Shown here piece by piece: positions 5,083 through 12,901 of a stretch of DNA of 12,924 bases. Position 1 is the first letter of the stretch. Every line of letters starts with the position of its first letter. Location of the stretch: contig LUJP01000109.1 in NCBI GenBank assembly GCA_001689535.1, positions 1-12,924 of the forward strand. Reading direction: 5' to 3'. The DNA comes from Bacteroidales bacterium M5 (GTDB taxonomy: Bacteria; Bacteroidota; Bacteroidia; Bacteroidales; Muribaculaceae). A program made the translations under genes and the position numbers. The notes under the pieces were generated by a model. That model saw only the letters and a program-made list of their open reading frames with translations, was not told where the DNA came from and did no database searches.

Positions 5083-5841
5083 ATGAGCCTGGATTACACC
5101 ATCAGCCACCGCCTTACCGCAGCGCAGTGCAACGCGCAGCGCGAGCTGGCACCGGCACAACTCGTGCAGCAACTCATAGAAATAGCCACCTGCCACGCCG
5201 ACAGTCTCGATTTCGGTTTCAGCCGGCTGCAGAGCCTGGGCATACTGTGGGTGCTATCACGCATCTCCATCAAGATGGACCGCTACCCGCAACTGTTGGA
5301 GACCTACTCCATAACCACATGGGTGGAAAGCTTCAACCGTCATTTCTCGGAACGCAATTACCTTATAGCCGACTCCGCCGGTCGACCCATCGGATATGCC
5401 CATACGGTATGGATGGCCATAAACATGCGTTCACGCCGCCCGGCCGACCTTACGGTGCTGGGCGACCTCAACCGGCTGGTATGCGATCATCCGTGCCCTG
5501 TGGAAACAGGCGCGCTTATCCGCCGTCCGGAAAACCCTGACCGCATCCACAACTATACGTTCCAGGTGAGCGACATCGACTGCAACCGCCACGTCAACTC
5601 AGCCCGCTACGTGGAGCTGGTGCTCAACCAGATGAATCTTGCCACATTCGATACCAACCTCCTCCGTCATTTCGAGATCGCCTACAAACACGAGGCCCAC
5701 TGCGGCGACAGCATGACCGTAGAATCACAGACCGACGGCGATACCGTTACCACGGCAATCATGGCAGGCGACACTCCTGTGTGCCTGGCCCGCTACAAGC
5801 TCACGCCCCGAAAGCCTGCGCCATGCGGGCCATATCTTTGA
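5083..5841 (+). CDS. Acyl-ACP thioesterase (FatA/FatB-like double hotdog)
   Basis: Members of this family hydrolyse acyl-ACP to release free fatty acids and end fatty-acid synthesis. Length (252) fits bacterial acyl-ACP thioesterases. The N-terminal hotdog domain (about 4-125) has the long helix QLVQQLIEIATCHAD and the segment LLETYSITTWVESFNRHFSERNYLI (71-95), typical of the family. The second hotdog (about 150-245) carries VSDIDCNRHVNSARYVE (162-178), whose Asp, Asn168 and His170 match the conserved D-x-N-x-H-V-N catalytic block, followed by AYKHEAHCGD (200-209). It begins 6 nt after the lipoprotein stop, so translation is probably coupled. Its last 13 codons and stop overlap the convergent patB gene by 41 bp. 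The extension KPAPCGPYL is therefore constrained by both reading frames. Chain-length preference cannot be read from the sequence. Confidence 0.92.
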   Translation: MSLDYTISHRLTAAQCNAQRELAPAQLVQQLIEIATCHADSLDFGFSRLQSLGILWVLSRISIKMDRYPQLLETYSITTWVESFNRHFSERNYLIADSAGRPIGYAHTVWMAINMRSRRPADLTVLGDLNRLVCDHPCPVETGALIRRPENPDRIHNYTFQVSDIDCNRHVNSARYVELVLNQMNLATFDTNLLRHFEIAYKHEAHCGDSMTVESQTDGDTVTTAIMAGDTPVCLARYKLTPRKPAPCGPYL

Positions 5842-6979
5842 GCAACTCCACGCGAGGCTTGGCCACATTCAGGCGCATGAAGCCCGTGCCCTGATGGCCG
5901 AACATGGCGCCGTCGTTGAGGGCCAGCCGTGCCTTTTTAAGCATGCGCTCCAGAAGCTCGTCGTGACTGAGACCCAGGCCCCGGAAATCAAGCCACACCA
6001 GGAAGGAGGCCTGCGGACGCACCGCGCGCACGCCGGGCATACTCCGGTCAACGAAATCAATAACCGCGTCGATATTGCCTTGGAGATATTCCAGCAACTC
6101 GGTCATCCATTCCTCTCCGTTACGGTAGGCTGCCTCTGTGGCCACGGTAGCCGTAAAAGTGGGCGCCGAAAATTCATTGACGGCCATCCAGTCATAGAAC
6201 TCCTTGCGCAGCTCGGGATTGCGCACAATCATCCACGAGCTCACAAGCCCGGGGATATTGAACGTCTTGGAGGGAGCGCCGAAAGTGATGCTCACGGCGG
6301 CGGCATCGTCGCTCACTGAGCAGAAAGGTATGTGACGGGCGCCGTAAAGCATGAGGTCGCCGTGAATTTCATCGGAAATCACCTTCACGCCATATCTGCG
6401 TGCAAGCGACGCCACATGGCGGAGCGTCTCGGCATCCCACTGGATTCCCACCGGGTTGTGGGGGTTGCATAGAATCATCATGGCCGGACGTTCTTCCGCG
6501 AAAATTTTCTCCAGTCCATCAAGGTCCATACGGTACATTCCGTCGGGCATCTCCACAAGCGGATTTTCCACCACCCGGCGCCCGTTGCCCTCGGTCACGA
6601 TTCTGAACGGATGATAGACCGGCGGCTGTATCACCACGGCATCGCCCGGCCGGGTGAAAAAGTTGAGGGCGTAGGCTATGCCTCTCACCACTCCCGACAC
6701 GAAAGCCAGTTCTTCCGCCGCCACTTCCAGGCCGTGGCGACGGCGGAGCCAGTCGATCACTGCGGGCCAGTAGCTTTCGGGCGTGCGGGGATATCCGAAA
6801 ATATGATGGCTGAAACGCTGGTGGAGCGCGTCGGTAATACACGGGCACACTTCAAAATCCATATCGGCCACCCAGAGCGGCGTAAGATCAGCGTCGCCGA
6901 AGAGTTCGCTGAGTCCGTCATATTTCACTGCGCCAGTGCCGCGGCGCTCTATCACTTTGTCAAAATCATATTTTCCCAT
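5801..6979 (-). CDS. patB: PatB/MalY-type PLP-dependent C-S lyase (cystathionine beta-lyase-like aminotransferase)
   Basis: A fold-type I PLP enzyme of 392 residues, the usual PatB/MalY length. Family marks appear in order: LTPLWVADMDFEV (32-44), the helix start SGVVRGIAYALNFFTRPGD (95-113), QPPVYHPF with the PLP-stacking Tyr122, LCNPHNPVG (170-178) with Asn175, SDEIHGDL (202-209) with Asp203 binding the pyridine nitrogen, FGAPSKTFNIPGL (233-245) with the Schiff-base Lys238, and GFMRLNVAKPR with the carboxylate-binding Arg369. Enzymes of this group cleave C-S bonds in cystathionine or cysteine, giving pyruvate, ammonia and homocysteine or sulfide. Some prefer S-alkyl or secondary-amine substrates, so the physiological substrate is uncertain. 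In E. coli MalY also moonlights as a regulator, which cannot be judged here. It is transcribed from its own promoter, divergent from rel. Confidence 0.93.
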   Translation of the reverse strand: MGKYDFDKVIERRGTGAVKYDGLSELFGDADLTPLWVADMDFEVCPCITDALHQRFSHHIFGYPRTPESYWPAVIDWLRRRHGLEVAAEELAFVSGVVRGIAYALNFFTRPGDAVVIQPPVYHPFRIVTEGNGRRVVENPLVEMPDGMYRMDLDGLEKIFAEERPAMMILCNPHNPVGIQWDAETLRHVASLARRYGVKVISDEIHGDLMLYGARHIPFCSVSDDAAAVSITFGAPSKTFNIPGLVSSWMIVRNPELRKEFYDWMAVNEFSAPTFTATVATEAAYRNGEEWMTELLEYLQGNIDAVIDFVDRSMPGVRAVRPQASFLVWLDFRGLGLSHDELLERMLKKARLALNDGAMFGHQGTGFMRLNVAKPRVELLKDMARMAQAFGA

Positions 6980-7001
6980 TGCAAATAGCTCATTAGATTT
7001 A

Positions 7002-7033
7002 CAAAGATACCTCTTTTTTAAATGAAGATTCAG
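7002..7033 (-). promoter_or_regulatory. Promoter of patB
   Basis: The minus-strand -7 box TATCTTTG (complement of 7002-7009) is a perfect match, 22 nt before the patB start. The -33 element is weak (CTG, complement of 7031-7033, 21-nt spacer). The predicted transcript has a very short leader, around 15 nt or less. Confidence 0.6.
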
Positions 7034-7043
7034 CGTTTTTCTC

Positions 7044-7051
7044 TATTTTTG
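7044..7051 (+). promoter_or_regulatory. -7 element of the rel operon promoter
   Basis: TATTTTTG matches TAnnTTTG. No clear TTTG lies 19-22 nt upstream, so the -33 element is poor, as is common for the group. The start would be near 7058, giving a leader of about 55 nt. It lies back-to-back with the patB promoter, with about 35 bp between the two -7 boxes. Confidence 0.55.
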
Positions 7052-7113
7052 TAAAATGGATAACACGTGCAGACGGCTCCCGGCCGCATCCGCACCCAAT
7101 CACCCGTACAGAC

Positions 7114-9354
7114 ATGGAGCAGTACACTATGACGCCTCAGGATGAAGACCGCCTGATTGAAGCTGAATTTCAAGACGTTCTCAACGGATATCTGAACAGT
7201 AACCACCGCAAGAAGGTGGAAATAATAGAACGCGCGTTCCGGTTCGCCAAGAAAGCCCACGGAGGCATTCGCCGACGCTCCGGAGAGCCCTACATTCTCC
7301 ACCCCATAGCAGTGGCAAAAATCGCCTCGCAGGAGATAGGCCTGGGCTCCACCTCCATCTGCGCAGCCCTGCTTCACGACGTGGTGGAGGACACGGAATA
7401 CACCGTGGAGGACATCGAGCGCCAGTTCGGAAAGAAGATAGCTCAGCTCGTGAGCGGCCTCACCAAGATTTCCGGAGGAATCTTCGGCGACAAGGCCTCG
7501 GCCCAGGCAGAGAACTTCCGCAAGCTCCTGCTCACCATGAGCGAGGATATCAGGGTGGTGCTCATAAAGATGGCCGACCGCCTGCACAACATGCGCACAC
7601 TCGGCTCCATGGCCCCCAACAAGCAGTACAAGATTGCCGGCGAGACACTATATATCTACGCCCCGCTCGCACACCGCCTGGGCCTCTTCGCCATAAAGAC
7701 TGAACTTGAGGACCTGAGCTTCAAATACGAGCATCCTGGCGCCTACAGCGAGATACAGCAGAAAATCCGCGAGAGCGAGGAGGGCCGCGAGGCTGTGTAT
7801 CACGACTTCTCGGCACCGATTGTCGACCGCCTGAAAGGAATGGGACTGAAATACGAGGCAAAAGCCCGCGTGAAGTCCATCTATTCCATCTGGAACAAGA
7901 TGCAGACCAAGAACATCCCCTTCGAGGAAGTCTACGATCTCTATGCGATGCGCATAATCTTCGACTGCGACGACCCCTTGCAGGAAAAGACCATCTGCTG
8001 GAACATCTACGCCGCCATCACCGACATATACCGACTGCATCCGGAGCGCACGCGCGACTGGATCTCCAATCCCAAGGCAAACGGCTATCAGGCACTCCAT
8101 CTCACCGTGATGGGCCCTGACGGCAACTGGGTGGAGGTGCAGATACGCTCACGACGCATGGACGAGATAGCTGAGAAAGGATTCGCCGCCCACTGGAAAT
8201 ACAAAATCGGCGAGAGCGACGAGGAATCTGAACTCAACGTCTGGCTCCGCACAATCAAGGACATCCTCGACGACCCGAACCCCAACGCCCTTGACTTCCT
8301 CGACACCCTGAAGCTCAACCTTTTCTCGTCGGAGATAGTAGTGTTCACCCCCAAGGGCGAACTGCTCACGCTCCCCAACAACTCCACCGTGCTCGACGTG
8401 GCTTTCAACCTCCACTCCCAGATAGGCACCAAGTGTATCGCCGGAAAGGTGAACCACAAGCTGGTGCCGCTGAGCCACAAGCTGATGTCGGGCGACCAGG
8501 TGGAGGTGCTCACCTCACAGAGCCAGAAACCCAAGGCCGAGTGGATGGATTTCCTGGCCACCGCCAAGGCCCGCACCCGCCTGCGCGCGGCTCTGCGCCG
8601 CGAGGTGGCGCCCGCCATAGAGGCCGGCAAAGAAACACTCATGAAATTCCTTGCTGACGGACAGGTGGAGCCCACCAACGAGGTTATCACCAAGATAATG
8701 GCATTCTATCACGTGCCCACCCGCGACGCCTTCTACCAGAAACTCGGTCAGGGCGAGATAAGCCTAGACGGCTACGTACTCAAAGACTCCCCCAACACCT
8801 CCCCCTCCCTGCTCAAGAAAATATTCAGGATATCCGTCAAATCGCGCAAAAACACCGAGACGACCCCGGAGGAGGCAAAGCCCGAGCCCCCGAAAATCAA
8901 CCCCAAGGAAGTATACAGACTCAAATACGGAGCCAAAGAAAAGAACTTCGTGTTCTCCGACTGCTGCCACCCTATTCCCGGCGACGACGTGATGGGATTC
9001 ATCAACGACGACGGATTCGTGGAGGTACACACTCTTACGTGTCCGCGCGCCGCGGTGCTCAAGGCCGGCTTCGGTCCGCGCATAGTGGCCACCGAATGGG
9101 AAATGGTAGAAACACCGTCGAGAGTGATGATTGAAATCGACGGCGTGGACCGCCACGGCATTCTCCAGGAGCTCACCTCCCTGATTTCGTCGGTGCTCAA
9201 CATCGACATCCGCAGCCTCCACATCGACACCACCAACGAAGTGTTCCACGCCATCCTCGAGGTGCTCGTGCGCGACACCCACGTCGCCTCGGCACTGTGT
9301 TCCCGAATCCGTAAAATCAAAGGCGTCCAGAAAGCCGTCCGCAAAGAAATCTGA
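7114..9354 (+). CDS. rel: Bifunctional (p)ppGpp synthetase/hydrolase (RelA/SpoT homologue)
   Basis: The long RSH enzyme makes (p)ppGpp from ATP and GDP/GTP during the stringent response and hydrolyses it when growth resumes. All domains are present in 746 residues. The hydrolase HD domain (about 35-190) has H63, H88-D89, E92-D93 and D155 in MADRLHNM, so hydrolysis should be intact. The synthetase domain (about 235-365) has RVKSIYSIWNKM (252-263), NGYQALH (323-329) and WVEVQIRS with E341. The R-x-K form of the loop, as opposed to E-x-D-D, fits the bifunctional class. The TGS domain is at about 407-467. The conserved-cysteine domain has CCH (617-619) and C643, and the ACT domain spans about 668-746. 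The first ATG (MEQYTMTPQ) is used; an internal ATG five codons later is possible. A PgpH-type gene follows 17 nt downstream, so the two are almost surely co-transcribed. Confidence 0.97.
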   Translation: MEQYTMTPQDEDRLIEAEFQDVLNGYLNSNHRKKVEIIERAFRFAKKAHGGIRRRSGEPYILHPIAVAKIASQEIGLGSTSICAALLHDVVEDTEYTVEDIERQFGKKIAQLVSGLTKISGGIFGDKASAQAENFRKLLLTMSEDIRVVLIKMADRLHNMRTLGSMAPNKQYKIAGETLYIYAPLAHRLGLFAIKTELEDLSFKYEHPGAYSEIQQKIRESEEGREAVYHDFSAPIVDRLKGMGLKYEAKARVKSIYSIWNKMQTKNIPFEEVYDLYAMRIIFDCDDPLQEKTICWNIYAAITDIYRLHPERTRDWISNPKANGYQALHLTVMGPDGNWVEVQIRSRRMDEIAEKGFAAHWKYKIGESDEESELNVWLRTIKDILDDPNPNALDFLDTLKLNLFSSEIVVFTPKGELLTLPNNSTVLDVAFNLHSQIGTKCIAGKVNHKLVPLSHKLMSGDQVEVLTSQSQKPKAEWMDFLATAKARTRLRAALRREVAPAIEAGKETLMKFLADGQVEPTNEVITKIMAFYHVPTRDAFYQKLGQGEISLDGYVLKDSPNTSPSLLKKIFRISVKSRKNTETTPEEAKPEPPKINPKEVYRLKYGAKEKNFVFSDCCHPIPGDDVMGFINDDGFVEVHTLTCPRAAVLKAGFGPRIVATEWEMVETPSRVMIEIDGVDRHGILQELTSLISSVLNIDIRSLHIDTTNEVFHAILEVLVRDTHVASALCSRIRKIKGVQKAVRKEI

Positions 9355-9371
9355 ACCCCGGAAAAACCTTC

Positions 9372-11456
9372 ATGCCCATGCAAGCCAAGGTATCTCGACA
9401 CACCCTCAGCCTCGCGGCTCTCTTCATAGCCGCTGTGGCCGTCATATACTATTTCCTGCCACAGAACGACAGTAATTCCTATAACTACGAGGTGAACCAT
9501 CCCTGGAGCTACGCCCTGCTCACCGCACCGTTCGACATCCCCATCCACCTCGACTCCGTGAGCGCTGCCACAATCAAAGACAGCATAGACTGTAACTTCG
9601 AGCCTATTTTCTACCGTGACATCGCTTCGGAAAACGCCATTGTGGAGCAATATGAGAAGCGGCTGGCAGCCATTACAGTAGACGGCCACCACATATCCGC
9701 CGGTCAGCGCAACTATCTCGTGACGCAGCTGCGCAAGCTCTACAACCAGGGTATCGCCGGATCCGACGTGCTTTCCGCTACCCAGACCGACAACGTGAGG
9801 ATGCTCACCTCTGGCAACAGTGCTGTAAGCGTGCCCACTGCCTCTTTTCTATCCCCACGCGACGCCTACGTGAAACTCGACTCCACCATAGCCGGAGCCG
9901 GGCGCGAGCTCCACGAAATCATCACGAAAGCGCGGCTGTCGGAAATCTTGGTGCCCAACATAATCCCTGACACCGTCCAGACCGACCGCTTCCGCAACGA
10001 AGCCTATCAGATGGCCCTCGCCCCCATAGGAGTGGTGCAGCAGGGCGAACGCATCATAGACCGCGGCGACATAGTAACCCCACAGCTCTACACCATCCTG
10101 TCGACCTACGAACAGCTGTCGGCCGACCGAGGCGCCTCCGTGATCTCCGACCGCTTCTATCCCATGGCCGGCCACATACTCTATATAGTGATAATCCTCG
10201 GCACGCTCTACAGCTATCTCTATTTCTTCCGGCGCGACTATCTGGACTCAATGCGCAACATGCTCCTGATAATGCTGCTGGTATGCACCGTCCCATCGCT
10301 CACGTTTGTGCTCGCAAGCCATTTCATATCGGCTCTATACCTCATACCGTTCACAATCGTACCGATACTTTTGCTGGTGTTCCTCGACTCCCGCACGGCC
10401 TTCTTCACCTATCTTGTCACCATCTTCCTGACGGCACTCTGCGCGCGCTTCATGCTCGAGTTCATGGCCCTTGAGTTCGTGGCAGGCATAGCTGCCCTTG
10501 CCTCCATACGCGAGCTTTCCAGGCGTTCGCAGCTGCTCCGCACGGCTCTGGTGGTATTCCTGGCATACTCCATCACTTACGTTGCGGTTGACCTTCTCCA
10601 GACCGGAGACATCAAGACACTCATGCCGCGCACATTCGGCTTCTTCGCCATTAACGCCGTATGCGTATCGTTTGCCTACATCATGGTATTCGTACTTGAA
10701 AAAACCTTCGGCTTCACCTCCAAGGTCACCCTTGTGGAGCTTTCCGACATAAACAATCCCGTGCTCCGCGAGCTTTCCGAAGAGTGTCCCGGCACGTTCC
10801 AGCACTCGATGGCCGTGAGCAACCTGGCATCGGCCGCCGCCAACCGCATCCGCGCCAATGTGCAGCTTGTGAGAGCCGGCGCCCTCTACCACGACATAGG
10901 TAAGATTTCCAATCCCGCGTTCTTCACCGAAAACCAGCACGGCGTCAATCCCCACGACGCCCTCGACCCCAAACAGAGCGCGCGCATAGTCATAGGCCAC
11001 GTGGCCGAGGGACAGAAACGTGCCATGAAAGCCAAGATACCAAAAGCCATAGCCGACTTCATAACCCAGCATCACGGCAAGGGAACGGCACGCTATTTCT
11101 ATACCTCATACTGCAACGCCCATCCCAACGAGACTCCCGACCCGGGGCCCTTCATGTATCCCGGCCCCAATCCGCAGTCACGCGAGGCCTCGATACTGAT
11201 GATGGCCGATGCCGTGGAAGCCGCCTCACGCTCCCTCTCCGACCATTCGCCCGAAGCCATTTCAGCGCTTGTCAACAAAATCATCGACTCACAGATAGCC
11301 GAAGGTCTCCACAACGAATCGCCCATCTCGTTCCGCGATGTGACCGATATCAAGGAAACCTTCATATCCCATCTGCGCACAATGTATCACTCACGCATAT
11401 CCTATCCCGAATCAGTCAGGCCGGCTGCCCCCAAGTCTGATGGTTCCGCATCATAA
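9372..11456 (+). CDS. pgpH: PgpH-like 7TM-HD cyclic-di-AMP phosphodiesterase
   Basis: A membrane HD phosphodiesterase of 694 residues. TM1 (about 11-29) leads to an extracytoplasmic 7TMR-HDED-like domain (about 30-260), containing the repeat-like motif GERIIDRGDIVTPQLYTIL that marks this sensor domain. About seven hydrophobic helices follow (about 263-443) and then a cytosolic HD domain (about 460-675). Metal-binding residues are visible: H478 in FQHSMAVSNL, H507-D508 in LYHDIGKI, H543, H567-H568 in QHHGKG, and D613 in MMADAVEA. Characterised relatives (Listeria PgpH) hydrolyse c-di-AMP to pApA. That substrate is inferred by homology. The ATG at 9372 gives MPMQAKVSRH; the second ATG at 9378 would serve equally. 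It lies 17 nt after rel and 11 nt before the DUF4919-like gene. The C-terminus (SVRPAAPKSDGSAS) is a disordered tail. Confidence 0.93.
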   Translation: MPMQAKVSRHTLSLAALFIAAVAVIYYFLPQNDSNSYNYEVNHPWSYALLTAPFDIPIHLDSVSAATIKDSIDCNFEPIFYRDIASENAIVEQYEKRLAAITVDGHHISAGQRNYLVTQLRKLYNQGIAGSDVLSATQTDNVRMLTSGNSAVSVPTASFLSPRDAYVKLDSTIAGAGRELHEIITKARLSEILVPNIIPDTVQTDRFRNEAYQMALAPIGVVQQGERIIDRGDIVTPQLYTILSTYEQLSADRGASVISDRFYPMAGHILYIVIILGTLYSYLYFFRRDYLDSMRNMLLIMLLVCTVPSLTFVLASHFISALYLIPFTIVPILLLVFLDSRTAFFTYLVTIFLTALCARFMLEFMALEFVAGIAALASIRELSRRSQLLRTALVVFLAYSITYVAVDLLQTGDIKTLMPRTFGFFAINAVCVSFAYIMVFVLEKTFGFTSKVTLVELSDINNPVLRELSEECPGTFQHSMAVSNLASAAANRIRANVQLVRAGALYHDIGKISNPAFFTENQHGVNPHDALDPKQSARIVIGHVAEGQKRAMKAKIPKAIADFITQHHGKGTARYFYTSYCNAHPNETPDPGPFMYPGPNPQSREASILMMADAVEAASRSLSDHSPEAISALVNKIIDSQIAEGLHNESPISFRDVTDIKETFISHLRTMYHSRISYPESVRPAAPKSDGSAS

Positions 11457-11467
11457 ATCCCACGCCT

Positions 11468-12190
11468 ATGCTACGAAACATAATATCATTTCTACTGCTT
11501 TCACTGCTGGCACCGCTCATGTGCCACGCCATGATACCGCTTGACAAAATACCTCGCGAGCGCCCAGACCTCGACGCCATAAGAAAGGAAGTCTACAACC
11601 GCAACTCTCCTTATTATTATCCCTCGCTCATGGCCGAATTCGAGCGCAACGACACCACGATGAACCTCGACAAATACCGCCGGCTCTATCTGGGATATAT
11701 GTTTCAGGAAGACTACAATCCCTATCGCGCCCCGGCCTACTCGGGCCGCATGCTCACCAACTACGCCAAGTCCGATCTCACCGTGCAGGAATGCGACTCG
11801 GTGATAAAATACTCCGACCTCTCGCTGCAGGACAATCCTTTTGACCTCAACCAGATGAGCGCCCTTATAGCCGCCCTGCGCAAAAAAGGACAGACCAATC
11901 TTGCCAATATATGGCAGTACAAATTCGACCATATCCTTATGGCGATAGTATCCACCGGAACCGGTGCCGACGAGGAAAACGCATGGTATGTGATAGAGCC
12001 ACAGCACGAATACGTGCTGCTCAACACCATAGGCTATACCGTCACCAACCATCTTTTCTATGAGCCTTACTACGAGTATCTCACCGTGAAAGACCCGGCC
12101 GAAAAAGACGCAGGCGGTTTCTACTTCAACATTTTCAGAATCCTCAAGGAATACTACCGCAAATTCCCCGACGAAATCGAACCCGACTGA
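11468..12190 (+). CDS. Secreted DUF4919-like protein of unknown function
   Basis: A 240-residue protein with a cleavable Sec signal (hydrophobic residues 4-18, probable cut after CHA at 21). The Cys at 19 lacks a proper lipobox, so I expect a soluble periplasmic or outer-surface product. The mature part is rich in Tyr, Asp and Asn and mostly helical. A block LDAIRKEVYNRNSPYYYPSLMAEFERNDTTMNLDKYRRLYLGYMFQEDYNPY (about 34-85) is followed by a tandem-helix region resembling TPR packing (about 100-155). The end is FYFNIFRILKEYYRKFP. From memory this pattern matches the Bacteroidetes family DUF4919; no function is known to me. It is the last gene of the rel-pgpH operon. Convergent ispF begins its stop codon 11 bp after it, with no obvious terminator hairpin in between. 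Confidence 0.8.
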   Translation: MLRNIISFLLLSLLAPLMCHAMIPLDKIPRERPDLDAIRKEVYNRNSPYYYPSLMAEFERNDTTMNLDKYRRLYLGYMFQEDYNPYRAPAYSGRMLTNYAKSDLTVQECDSVIKYSDLSLQDNPFDLNQMSALIAALRKKGQTNLANIWQYKFDHILMAIVSTGTGADEENAWYVIEPQHEYVLLNTIGYTVTNHLFYEPYYEYLTVKDPAEKDAGGFYFNIFRILKEYYRKFPDEIEPD

Positions 12191-12201
12191 TCCCCCGAGG
12201 G

Positions 12202-12687
12202 TTACCGGAGGATGAGGGCGGTGGCCATGGCGGCTATGCCTTCCTTGCGGCCGGTGTAGCCCAAGTGTTCGGTGGTGGTGGCTTTCACGGCCACGCGGTC
12301 GGGGTCAAGGCCCAGGCAGTCGGCCACGCGGGCCTGCATCTCGGGGATATAGCCGAGAAGTTTCGGAGCCTGAGCTATTATGGTGATGTCAACATTGCTT
12401 ATACGGTAGCCCTTGTCGGCCACAAGCTCAGCCACCTTCCGCAGCAGCACCATCGAGTCGGCACCCTTCCAGGTGTCGTCGGTGGGAGGGAAATGGTAAC
12501 CTATATCACGCAGGGAGGCAGCCCCGAGAAGGGCGTCGCTGAGGGCATGGAGCGCAACATCGGCATCGCTGTGGCCCAACAGGCCGTGCGTGTGCGGCAC
12601 CTTTACGCCGCAAAGCATCAGGTCGCGGCCCTCCACCAGACGGTGAACGTCGAACCCCAGACCGGTTCTTATATCATTTATTTCCAT
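12202..12687 (-). CDS. ispF: 2-C-methyl-D-erythritol 2,4-cyclodiphosphate synthase
   Basis: IspF converts 4-diphosphocytidyl-methylerythritol 2-phosphate into the cyclodiphosphate, releasing CMP, in the non-mevalonate isoprenoid pathway. It is a cytosolic homotrimer. The 161 residues match the family. Metal ligands are D13 and H15 in GFDVHRL, and H47 in HSDADVALHALSDALLGA. Further signatures are DIGYHFPPTD (61-70) and the C-terminal substrate loop KATTTEHLGYTGRKEGIAA. No residue is missing. The start ATG lies about 18 nt from the promoter -7 box, implying a short leader. It is monocistronic as far as visible, and convergent with the DUF4919-like gene. Confidence 0.97.
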   Translation of the reverse strand: MEINDIRTGLGFDVHRLVEGRDLMLCGVKVPHTHGLLGHSDADVALHALSDALLGAASLRDIGYHFPPTDDTWKGADSMVLLRKVAELVADKGYRISNVDITIIAQAPKLLGYIPEMQARVADCLGLDPDRVAVKATTTEHLGYTGRKEGIAAMATALILR

Positions 12688-12704
12688 TCTGCTTCGTTTT
12701 CAGG

Positions 12705-12737
12705 CAAAGATACGGAATTTATCTGAGCATTATCGAA
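12705..12737 (-). promoter_or_regulatory. Promoter of ispF
   Basis: On the minus strand TTCG (complement of 12734-12737), a 21-nt spacer and TATCTTTG (complement of 12705-12712) fit the Bacteroidetes consensus, with one change in the -33 box. It sits just upstream of the ispF start. Confidence 0.7.
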
Positions 12738-12765
12738 CGAAAGAGAGTGTTTCAAAACCACAAAA

Positions 12766-12839
12766 TGTAGGGCTGCTCCATGGAGCAGCCGCTGATAAAG
12801 CATCGTTTAACCTGTGATGCACGAGCGTGCATCCCTACA
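12766..12839. repeat. Composite palindromic element, probable MITE- or REP-like intergenic repeat
   Basis: A 74-bp unit bounded by inverted ends TGTAGGG (12766-12772) and CCCTACA (12833-12839). It contains a perfect 20-bp palindrome (12771-12790; half-site GGCTGCTCCA) and a perfect 8-bp hairpin GATGCACG-AG-CGTGCATC (12816-12833). Both palindromes overlap the terminal repeats by a base or two. TGTAGGG/CCCTACA-bounded palindromes are, from memory, frequent dispersed repeats in gut Bacteroidales. No ORF is inside and no clear target duplication is visible. It lies upstream of the ispF promoter. Confidence 0.65.
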
Positions 12840-12901
12840 ATTCTGGCAGTAATTTAAGGGAGCAATGTAAAATAATGGTTGTTAAAAGGAGTCAACAATA
12901 C

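Noticed and set aside
4728..5540. 270-codon plus-strand frame overlapping the lipoprotein and thioesterase
   Set aside because: Composition dominated by Arg, His, Pro and Gly, as expected of an out-of-frame reading of GC-rich genes. Both in-frame products have clear family features or signal peptides.
8088..8693. 201-codon minus-strand frame within rel
   Set aside because: Ser/Arg-rich shadow of the synthetase and TGS coding region.
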